Assembly (NCBI GenBank): GCA_025451715.1
Contig: JANWJY010000134.1
Span: 1-37,351, forward strand
Direction of reading: 5' to 3'
Origin: Fimbriimonadaceae bacterium
Lineage (GTDB): Bacteria > Armatimonadota > Fimbriimonadia > Fimbriimonadales > Fimbriimonadaceae
Length of the DNA: 37,351 nt
In this document: positions 31,043 through 37,351 of the stretch, piece by piece
Layout: each line of letters begins with the position of its first letter
Numbering within the stretch: the first letter of the stretch is position 1
Program-made: the position numbers and the translations under genes
Notes under the pieces: model-generated
The model's database searches: none
The model's input: only the letters and a program-made list of their open reading frames with translations
Told to the model about the DNA's origin: nothing

Positions 31043-32016
31043 ACCTGCGACTCCCTGATCCGCGGATCTATGAGCTGCTGCACGAGGTCGACGATCAGGT
31101 TGACCACGATGAACATTGCGCCGGTGACGATGACGCAGGCCATGATCACGGGGGTGTCGCCCTTCTGGATCGCGTTTATAGCCTCGTGCCCGATTCCAGG
31201 AACGAGGAACGCGGTCTCAACGATGAACGACCCCGTCAACAAGTAGCCAAAGCTCGTTCCGATCCCGGTCAGAACCGGCAAGATCGCATTGCGCAGCGCG
31301 TGCTTGAAGTAAAGCCGCCCAGAGGGCACGCCCTTCGCTACGGCGAGTCGGATGAACTCTTGGTTGAGCGTGTCGATCATGCTCGCGCGAGTGAGGCGCG
31401 TCAGAGTCGCCATCGGCCTGGCAGCGAGTACGACGACCGGCAGGATCAAGTAGTAGAACTTCGGCCCATCCATCTGCGACTCGGGCGCCCACGTCAATGG
31501 CAACATCCCAAGGCGGATCGCGAAGAAGTACGCGAGCACGGGCGCGAGCACGAAGTTTGGAACCGTCACACCGAGCGTGCTGAGGCTGAGCGCGAACCGG
31601 TCCGGCGCGCGGTTCTCATAGATCGACCCGATCGTGCCGAATGTCAGACCGAGCGCAGACGCTAACAGAACCGCGAGGAACGCAAGCTGTGCCGAGACGG
31701 GAACGACCTTCTTGAGGATGTCGCTCACCTCGTCGCGCGTGCCCCAGTAGCTCTGGCCGAAGTCGCCCTGCGCGGCGTTGCCCATGTACTCGACGTAGCG
31801 GACCGGCCAGGGGCGGTCGAGCCCCATGTCCTTCTTCATCGCTTCGTAGCGGGCTACTGTGAAGTTCTTGTCGCCGATGCGCGCCATCGCGGCGTCGCCT
31901 GGCGCGATCTCGTCCGCCAAAAACGTGACGAGGGAAATGAACACGAGGCTGGCGGCGCCATAGAGGAGCCGCAACAGCACGTTTCTGAGGACTCGAAACC
32001 CGGACTTGCCTGCCAT
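31039..32016 (-). CDS. OppB/DppB-type ABC permease
   Basis: 325 residues with the first membrane helix at about 15-35, the conserved N-terminal periplasmic segment (APGDAAMARIG; LGLDRPWPVRYVEYM), and a permease core with five further helices. The EAA loop is LTRASMIDTLNQEFIRLAVA, then KGVPSGRL. It would pair with the OppC-like protein to form the channel of a peptide-type importer. The stop of the cyclophilin gene and this start overlap (ATGA), so the three minus-strand genes form one operon. Confidence 0.92.
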   Translation of the reverse strand: MAGKSGFRVLRNVLLRLLYGAASLVFISLVTFLADEIAPGDAAMARIGDKNFTVARYEAMKKDMGLDRPWPVRYVEYMGNAAQGDFGQSYWGTRDEVSDILKKVVPVSAQLAFLAVLLASALGLTFGTIGSIYENRAPDRFALSLSTLGVTVPNFVLAPVLAYFFAIRLGMLPLTWAPESQMDGPKFYYLILPVVVLAARPMATLTRLTRASMIDTLNQEFIRLAVAKGVPSGRLYFKHALRNAILPVLTGIGTSFGYLLTGSFIVETAFLVPGIGHEAINAIQKGDTPVIMACVIVTGAMFIVVNLIVDLVQQLIDPRIRESQV

Positions 32017-32564
32017 CAGCCGCGAACGATCGTGGCTGACGTTACCTTATCGCCGAGGGCGATCTTGTTCACCGAGTCAAGGCCGAACGCGACCTGCCCG
32101 AATACGGTCGATGCGCCGTTAAGGAACCTGCTGTTGGCCAGCAGGATGTAGAACTGGCTGTCGCCGCTGTCGCGGTCGTTCTCCTGGGTCGCAAGACCGA
32201 CCGCGCCGGTGACGTTGGCGAAGCCGGAGTCCTCGAACGGGACACGCGTGCCTGTGCCGCCCGTACCGAGCGTCTTGTCGTCCATTGACTTGGTCTTGGA
32301 GCCTGGGTCGCCGATTTGGACGAGGAACGGCCGCGGGTTCTTCACGACCTTGTGGAACCGCTGACCGTTGTAAAAGCCCTGCTGGACCAAGTTGATGATC
32401 CGCGACGTGGTCTTGGGCGCCTGCTTGGTGTAGAGCAGGATGTCGATGGTGGAGTTGCTTTCCAGCGTCAGGCGAACGACGGTCTCGCCCGGCTTCGGCT
32501 TGTACTGCGCGAAGACGAGCGACGCGAGCGCCGCCAGCATGACTACGAGGAAGAACCTACGCAT
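32016..32564 (-). CDS. Secreted cyclophilin-type peptidyl-prolyl isomerase
   Basis: 182 residues with a signal peptide (FFLVVMLAALASLVFAQ). The cyclophilin fold is visible: APKTTSRIINLVQQGFYNGQ, RFHKVVKNPRPFLVQIGDP, then DSGDSQFYILLANSRFLNG and STVFGQVAFGLDSVNKI. Catalytic-site residues around the RFHKV and SQFYI segments are kept. It speeds cis-trans proline isomerisation outside the cytoplasm. It is the first gene of an operon with two Opp-type permeases. Confidence 0.9.
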   Translation of the reverse strand: MRRFFLVVMLAALASLVFAQYKPKPGETVVRLTLESNSTIDILLYTKQAPKTTSRIINLVQQGFYNGQRFHKVVKNPRPFLVQIGDPGSKTKSMDDKTLGTGGTGTRVPFEDSGFANVTGAVGLATQENDRDSGDSQFYILLANSRFLNGASTVFGQVAFGLDSVNKIALGDKVTSATIVRG

Positions 32565-32618
32565 CTATTCACCTTCATACCCTTAGACGAGTGGCGGGCG
32601 CATATGGAACAGGGAGTC

Positions 32619-33179
32619 TCAGTCGTCGAGCCTGCGCCCGTATCCGTCGAGCCTGACCCCCCCAGCAAGAATGTAGATGGCGTCGATCCAGGCCCAAATG
32701 AGCCCAATCCCGCAGAACATGAACGTGAACAACTGAAGGATCCCATGGGCCATGTAGCCCAGGTACAGCCGCCCGACTCCGGGGATGAAGTTCAGCAGGC
32801 CGCCCGTCACCCGGCTCTTGTCGCTCTTGGGCGCGTGGGTCTGGATGTACTGCCAACCAGTCTGGCTGTGGACGCTGTACGTCGTGAACGGATCCGGGGT
32901 CACCGGGCTGATCGCCCTTGATCCCATCGGCGTAGGGGGCGGCGAGGCGATAGGTCGGGCCGGTGGGTAGAGCTCGGACTGCGCAATGCCGAGTGAGGCA
33001 CGCAGATCGGTGACGTTCATCGCCTGCGTCCAATCGGACATTCCGCTGCGCCAGACGTACGTTTCTTGAGAGATCACACCGTCTCCGGCCAGCTCTGACA
33101 TCTGGGCCAGGGTCAAGGGCCCGAGCTGACCGTAATGGCCCACGTAATACCATTCAGCCTGGGCGTTGCCTTCACTCAT
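32619..33179 (-). CDS. GYF_2 and TM2 domain membrane protein
   Basis: 186 residues. The N-terminal 50 residues are a GYF_2-type domain (WYYVGHYGQLGPLTLAQMSE, then VWRSGMSDWTQA), usually cytoplasmic and peptide-binding. A proline-rich linker follows. The C-terminal part is a TM2 domain: two hydrophobic segments (GGLLNFIPGVGRLYLGYMAH; LIWAWIDAIYILAGG) around a conserved turn. The function is unknown. TAGATA lies about 30 nt upstream of the ATG. It is divergent from gltX with about 100 bp between. Confidence 0.85.
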   Translation of the reverse strand: MSEGNAQAEWYYVGHYGQLGPLTLAQMSELAGDGVISQETYVWRSGMSDWTQAMNVTDLRASLGIAQSELYPPARPIASPPPTPMGSRAISPVTPDPFTTYSVHSQTGWQYIQTHAPKSDKSRVTGGLLNFIPGVGRLYLGYMAHGILQLFTFMFCGIGLIWAWIDAIYILAGGVRLDGYGRRLDD

Positions 33180-33280
33180 ACGGCGTTGGGAGGATCGTGT
33201 GGAGTTTATCTAATACAGGGTAGGCGGGAACGGGGTTTCGGCCCGATGCCCCAGAGGGTTGGCAGGTATCTTGGGTGGCG

Positions 33281-34798
33281 ATGTCCGTCCGTGTCCGCTA
33301 TGCCCCAAGCCCTACTGGCAGCCCACACGTCGGGAACATCCGGACAGCCCTCTTCAACCACCTGTTTTCCCGGCACCACGGTGGAGTCAACATCGTCCGC
33401 ATCGAGGACACAGACCGGTCTCGGTATGTCGAAGGGTGCGAGGAGGAGATCATTGAAAGCCTTCAGTACGTCGGCGTCGAGTGGCAGGAGGGACCGGACG
33501 TCGGTGGGCCGTCGGCGCCGTACCGGCAAAGCGAGCGGAAGGGTACGGGGCTTTACCAGCCTATCATCGACCGACTTCTGTCATCGGGTGCGGCGTACTG
33601 GGCGTTTGACACGACCGAAGAGCTCTCCGAGATGCGCGACTATCAGCAGATCAACAAGCAGCCGATCGGATACTACGGTGGGGTCTGGCGCGACGCACCC
33701 TCATCGAAGGTCGAAGAGGCGCGCGCAGCCGGACTGCCGGGCGTCATCCGGCTGAAGATCCCGCGCGACGAGACGATCGTGGTCGACGACGCGATTCGCG
33801 GCCGTGTCGAGATCGCGTCGAACGGCGTGGATGATCCGGTGTTGATCAAAGCGGACGGGATGCCGACCTACCACTTCGCCGCGATGGTGGACGATCAGCT
33901 CATGGGGATCACGCACGTCTTTCGCGGAGAGGAGTGGATCAGCAGCGCGCCGAAGCACGTGGTCCTGATCAAGGCACTAGGCTGGGAGCCTCCTGTGTTC
34001 GTACACGTGCCGGTGATCAAGGGCAAGGACGGCAGCAAGCTCAGCAAGCGGCACGGCGACACCGCTTGTTTGGACTTCCGACGTGCGGGCTTTTTGACCG
34101 AAGCGCTGGCGAACTTCATTGCACTGATCGGCTGGTCGCCGGGCGGCGACCGCGAGCTGATGACGATGGACGAGATGGCGGGGGCGTTCGACATCAAGGG
34201 CATCCAGCCGTCGCCCGGCATCTTCGACATCGAAAAGCTGTCGTGGATGAACGGCAACTACATTCGGCAGAAGCCGATCGATGAGCTTGCGCCGATGGTG
34301 CGCGACTACAGTTTCTGCTCGGAGAACCAGGCGTACTGGGAAACCAAGAACCCGGCGGTCGCGAGCGCGATGCGGCTGCTCGTGGGCACCTGGCAGAAGG
34401 ATCCGGACCTGGTCAAGAGCGCGATCGGTTTGGAGCAGGAGCGCGTGACGTCGCTCGCGGAGTTCGGGACGGCTTGCGAGTTCTTCTTCGTTGACGAGGT
34501 GACCTTCGACCCGAAGGCGGTCGAGAAGTGGAAGGGCCAGGAACACGTCCCAAAGATGCTCGACGCTTTTCTAGAGTTCTTCTCTGGCAAGTCGAGCGTA
34601 TCGACCAGCGAGTGCGAGAGCCTCCTGAGACAGTTTCAAGAAGCGAATGGATTTGATAAGCTCGGCCCCATCGTGCACCCGGTGCGGGTTGCATTGTCCG
34701 GAAAGACCGTCGGGCCGGGGCTGTTCGAAATGATGTCCGTGCTCGGGCCCGAGCGGATCGTTAGGCGGCTCGAGCGAGCGAAGGAAGTCCTGGCGTGA
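33281..34798 (+). CDS. gltX: Glutamyl-tRNA synthetase
   Basis: Class I aminoacyl-tRNA synthetase charging tRNA-Glu. About 505 residues. The HIGH-type motif is seen in YAPSPTGSPHVGNIRTALFN near the N-terminus, the KMSKS-type motif as KDGSKLSKRHGD (about residues 247-258), and the C-terminal anticodon-binding part has the expected length. The ATG at 33281 is used; a GTG 6 nt earlier is possible. TATCTT lies 8 nt upstream. The stop overlaps the hisD start (GTGA). Whether it is a discriminating enzyme cannot be judged. Confidence 0.96.
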   Translation: MSVRVRYAPSPTGSPHVGNIRTALFNHLFSRHHGGVNIVRIEDTDRSRYVEGCEEEIIESLQYVGVEWQEGPDVGGPSAPYRQSERKGTGLYQPIIDRLLSSGAAYWAFDTTEELSEMRDYQQINKQPIGYYGGVWRDAPSSKVEEARAAGLPGVIRLKIPRDETIVVDDAIRGRVEIASNGVDDPVLIKADGMPTYHFAAMVDDQLMGITHVFRGEEWISSAPKHVVLIKALGWEPPVFVHVPVIKGKDGSKLSKRHGDTACLDFRRAGFLTEALANFIALIGWSPGGDRELMTMDEMAGAFDIKGIQPSPGIFDIEKLSWMNGNYIRQKPIDELAPMVRDYSFCSENQAYWETKNPAVASAMRLLVGTWQKDPDLVKSAIGLEQERVTSLAEFGTACEFFFVDEVTFDPKAVEKWKGQEHVPKMLDAFLEFFSGKSSVSTSECESLLRQFQEANGFDKLGPIVHPVRVALSGKTVGPGLFEMMSVLGPERIVRRLERAKEVLA

Positions 34799-36123
34799 GC
34801 GTTTTGCGCGTCCTTCACTACGGCGACCCTTCGTTGGAGAAGTGGCTCGACCGGCGGCCCTCGTTCGATGCCGGGCTTGTGAGCGTGGTTTCGCAGACGA
34901 TTCGTGAAGTCGCCGAGCGGGGCGCAGAGGCTGTGTTGGAGCACACCAGGCGTCATGACGCGCCGTCACTCGAGAGCCTGTACGTCGAAGTTGGCGATGC
35001 TGTCCTGCCTGAAGAGCACCAACTGGCGATCCGCATAGCGATTGAGCGAGTAATGGAGTTCCACCAAGTGCAGCTCGACACTCTGACTGAGGGTTGGACC
35101 GAGGTCGGGAGCGGGTGGGGCTGGCGAACCTATTCTCACGAGCACGAGGACGGACGCGAGACCGGCATGATCGGCCAAAGGATGCTCCCAGTCCTGAGCG
35201 CGGGGATCTATGTGCCCGGCGGGAAGGCCGACTATCCGAGCAGCGTCATCATGAACGTCGTGCCGGCGCTGATTGCGGGCGTCGAGCGCATCGTTGTTGC
35301 GACGCCTCCTGACCGCGATGGCAACGTTTCTCCGGCCGTGCTGTTCGCGTGCCGCGAGCTGGGGGTCGAGACCGTCCTCAGGGCCGGCGGCGCGAGCGCG
35401 ATCGCGGCTATGGCGCTCGGGATCGACGGCTTGCCGCGCGTCGACGTGATCGCCGGGCCGGGAAACAAGTACGTTAACGAGGCCAAGCGGCAACTGTGGG
35501 GGGCCGTCGGGCTCGACTCCTACGCGGGCCCGAGCGAGGTGTGCGTCTTCGCCGACGACTCCGCAAACGCCGCGTTCGCCGCGGCAGACCTGATCGCACA
35601 GGTCGAGCACGCGCCGGACAACGTGGGCGTGCTCGTGACGACAAACCAGGAGACGTGCAACGAGGTGATCACCGAGGTCGAGAAGCAACTCCTGAACGCG
35701 CCGCGCGCGAACGTGATTCGCCAGGCGCTGATGGAGCACGGCGTAGCCGTCGTGTGCGCTTCGCTCGACGAAGCGGTCTCGACGATCAACCGGTTTGCCC
35801 CCGAGCACCTGGCCCTGCACACGATGGACGCTGCGGAGGTCCTCCCGCTCGTCACTAACGCAGGCGCTGTGATGATGGGGCTATGGACGGCTCAGTCCGT
35901 AGCAGACTACTGCGAGGGGCCGTCGCACACGCTGCCGACGTCCGGTTCTGCGCGGTTCGCAAGCCCGGTCAACGTCTTGACCTTCCTTCGTCTGCAGTCT
36001 GTCTCGATGTTGGAAGAGGAGGACGCCGTCTCTCTCGCGCCGACCGCCGAGGCGTTCGCCGAGATGGAGGGCCTGTCAGCCCACGGCGCAGCCGCACGGA
36101 TCCGTTCTGAAAAGGCGCTATAG
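34795..36123 (+). CDS. hisD: Histidinol dehydrogenase
   Basis: Catalyses the last two oxidations of histidine synthesis (histidinol to histidine, NAD and zinc dependent). 442 residues from the GTG at 34795. Motifs: GIYVPGGKADYPSSVIMN, ATPPDRDGN, GPGNKYVNEAKRQL, YAGPSEVCVFAD, FAPEHLALHT, and GPSHTLPTSGSARFASPVNV with the zinc ligands. It is coupled to gltX and no other his gene is adjacent, an uncommon pairing. Confidence 0.95.
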   Translation: MSVLRVLHYGDPSLEKWLDRRPSFDAGLVSVVSQTIREVAERGAEAVLEHTRRHDAPSLESLYVEVGDAVLPEEHQLAIRIAIERVMEFHQVQLDTLTEGWTEVGSGWGWRTYSHEHEDGRETGMIGQRMLPVLSAGIYVPGGKADYPSSVIMNVVPALIAGVERIVVATPPDRDGNVSPAVLFACRELGVETVLRAGGASAIAAMALGIDGLPRVDVIAGPGNKYVNEAKRQLWGAVGLDSYAGPSEVCVFADDSANAAFAAADLIAQVEHAPDNVGVLVTTNQETCNEVITEVEKQLLNAPRANVIRQALMEHGVAVVCASLDEAVSTINRFAPEHLALHTMDAAEVLPLVTNAGAVMMGLWTAQSVADYCEGPSHTLPTSGSARFASPVNVLTFLRLQSVSMLEEEDAVSLAPTAEAFAEMEGLSAHGAAARIRSEKAL

Positions 36124-36226
36124 CTCCCCGAAGAGCACGTGCCGCTACCTTTCTCCCCAATTTGGCTACAAATGAGAAAACCGGTCAGGTTGCGCCTACA
36201 CTAGGGGCCGGACAATCAGGGCAGCC

Positions 36227-37162
36227 ATGGGGCAGAAGGCAGTCAGTTTCGAGCAGAGGATCGATAGGTTGGTCGAAGGGTTCCTCAATGAAGCCTCGCG
36301 TCGACCGTCGGGGCGCGAGATCGCGAGGAGGGCGGCGTACAGCGTCGCTCAGACGCACCGGAGCTTTTTGTCGGCATACGGCGAGGCGCCGGGGGCGTTC
36401 CGCCGCCGACTTGTCCTGGAGCGTGCCGCCGACATGCTCGCTCGCAGCGACTCAACTGTATGGAAGATCGCGGTGGAGAGTGGGTTCGCCTCCGGCGAGG
36501 CGTTCTCGCGCGCGTTCCGCAGGTCGTTCAAAGTGACACCGCGCGAATACCGAAAGGCGCCGACGCACGGATGGATCCCCGCACCGAACCGGGTCCACTA
36601 CTGGAAAGGCAGCCTTCTTCGCACCATGGCGACAGGAGAAAACAAGATGAACCTCACAGACAGACTTGTCGAACACGACATCGCCGACACGCGCGCGCTG
36701 CTCGAGCGCGCCCAGACTCTCACTTCCAAGCAACTGGACGCGAAGATCGACGACCCCCAGCCGCGGCTCTTCCTCGAGTGCTATGACGCGACGATCAGAG
36801 GTCGGCTCGACTACCTCGTGCTGACGAAGGAGTGTTGGCTTTGCGCCGTCTATGCGAAGTTCAATCCGATGGAGAGCAAGCGGGACAAGACTCCGAAGGG
36901 CATGCTCGCCCGGTGGGAATCCGTTGAGAAAGAGTGGCGAGACCTCGTAAAGAGCGTGGAAGCGGAGGGACGATGGGACGAGATGTTCATCGACGCCCTG
37001 TGCGATCAGCCGGAGACTTTCAGCTTTGGCGGGATGATCGCGCACGTGCTCGACCAGTCGGCGCGCAACCGCACGGAGGTCTTCCGGGCGTTCACAGCGC
37101 TCGGCCACGCCGACGCGGCCTTCGGGGACCCCCTAAGCTGGGAGATGCGCAAGCAAGCCTAG
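36227..37162 (+). CDS. AraC-family DNA-binding domain fused to DinB-like domain
   Basis: 311 residues. The first 105 residues are an AraC-type double helix-turn-helix (REIARRAAYSVAQTHRSFLS; WKIAVESGFASGEAFSRAFR, then RSFKVTPREYR), here at the N-terminus rather than the usual C-terminus. From about residue 139 a DinB-like four-helix domain follows (LVEHDIADTRALLERAQTLT; CYDATIRGRLDYLVLTKE; GGMIAHVLDQSARNR with a candidate metal His). Such fusions may sense small thiols or metals; here this is inference. ACAATC and AGGG lie upstream of the ATG. Confidence 0.85.
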   Translation: MGQKAVSFEQRIDRLVEGFLNEASRRPSGREIARRAAYSVAQTHRSFLSAYGEAPGAFRRRLVLERAADMLARSDSTVWKIAVESGFASGEAFSRAFRRSFKVTPREYRKAPTHGWIPAPNRVHYWKGSLLRTMATGENKMNLTDRLVEHDIADTRALLERAQTLTSKQLDAKIDDPQPRLFLECYDATIRGRLDYLVLTKECWLCAVYAKFNPMESKRDKTPKGMLARWESVEKEWRDLVKSVEAEGRWDEMFIDALCDQPETFSFGGMIAHVLDQSARNRTEVFRAFTALGHADAAFGDPLSWEMRKQA

Positions 37163-37172
37163 CGGCTCGGGC

Positions 37173-37203
37173 GCCCTCTGCCTCGGATTGAAGGGCGGAG
37201 GGC
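37173..37203. terminator. GC-rich hairpin after the AraC-DinB gene
   Basis: GCCCTCTGCC (37173-37182) and GGCGGAGGGC (37194-37203) pair over 10 bp with one G-U and an 11-nt loop, 10 bp after the stop. No U-tract follows, as with the other hairpins in this window. Confidence 0.5.
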
Positions 37204-37268
37204 ACCCTCAAACCCTAAAAAGAGGGGCTGTTGCGGCGTCCGGGTGCCGACAATATCCTTGGAGCCGT

Positions 37269-37351
37269 ATGACCACCCCCAGACTGGCACTCATCGTCTT
37301 GTCCCTGACACCGGTATCGGCCTTCGCCCAGGAGCCGGCTGTCGAGTTCGA
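37269..37351 (+). CDS. Start of a secreted protein (5' part)
   Basis: Only 27 residues are in the window. They form a classic signal peptide (LALIVLSLTPVSAFA, cleavage before Gln), so the product is exported. TTGGAG lies about 4 nt upstream of the ATG. The function cannot be told. Confidence 0.7.
   Translation, partial: MTTPRLALIVLSLTPVSAFAQEPAVEF

Noticed and set aside
1..37351. CRISPR array or insertion sequence
   Set aside because: I saw no regularly spaced repeats with unique spacers, and no transposase gene with terminal inverted repeats.

Overview
This window looks like chromosomal DNA from a GC-rich (roughly 60%) free-living bacterium. The gene mix (tryptophan-to-kynurenine genes beside an ECF sigma factor, secreted glycoside hydrolases with chitobiase/PA14 tails, an AraC-DinB fusion, secreted HEAT and S41 proteins) and the many start codons lying 6-7 nt after a -10-like hexamer suggest an Armatimonadota/Fimbriimonadia-type organism. 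That placement is inference, not proof.

Left chromosomal part (1-12524): the 3' end of a MobA-like gene; a small YtxH-like membrane protein; queC-queE (7-deazaguanine synthesis); kynA-kynU followed by an ECF sigma/anti-sigma pair in overlapping frames; a TrmH-type RNA methyltransferase; a secreted GH29 alpha-L-fucosidase with a small membrane protein; a GHL10-like glycosidase; a secreted phosphodiesterase with the same type of C-terminal tail as the fucosidase; and a second ECF sigma/anti-sigma pair.

Island (12525-22318): a perfect 50-bp direct repeat of the 3' part of tRNA-Trp (CCA end through anticodon stem) bounds about 9.8 kb. The intact tRNA-Trp is at the right end. Just inside each end lies a pair of 9-bp repeats (AGTATGAAC type) spaced 12 bp, like integrase arm sites, but I see no recombinase gene. 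Inside are a candidate structured RNA with a second partial copy, two orphan envelope proteins, a three-gene AbiEii-type nucleotidyltransferase operon (AbiEii core + WYL-like region + zinc finger) with a non-canonical partner, the 3' remnant of a virion-like gene, a STAND NTPase with a degenerate cyclase-like N-terminus, an orphan gene behind a near-consensus promoter, an AlbA_2 (Schlafen-type) protein, and an orphan acidic protein preceded by a palindromic pair of DnaA-box-like sites. This is the most unusual part of the window and has the look of a small defence island or satellite element.

Right chromosomal part (22345-37351): a BtuF-like lipoprotein and MTA phosphorylase; a secreted HEAT-repeat protein with rpiB; two S41 (CtpA-type) genes, the first lacking both catalytic residues; a divergent cluster with a GYF/TM2 protein, a secreted cyclophilin and Opp/Dpp permeases, the OppC-like one carrying an extracytoplasmic PDZ domain; gltX-hisD; an AraC-DinB fusion; and the start of a secreted protein. 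Many neighbours overlap by 4 bp (ATGA/GTGA), which points to translational coupling.
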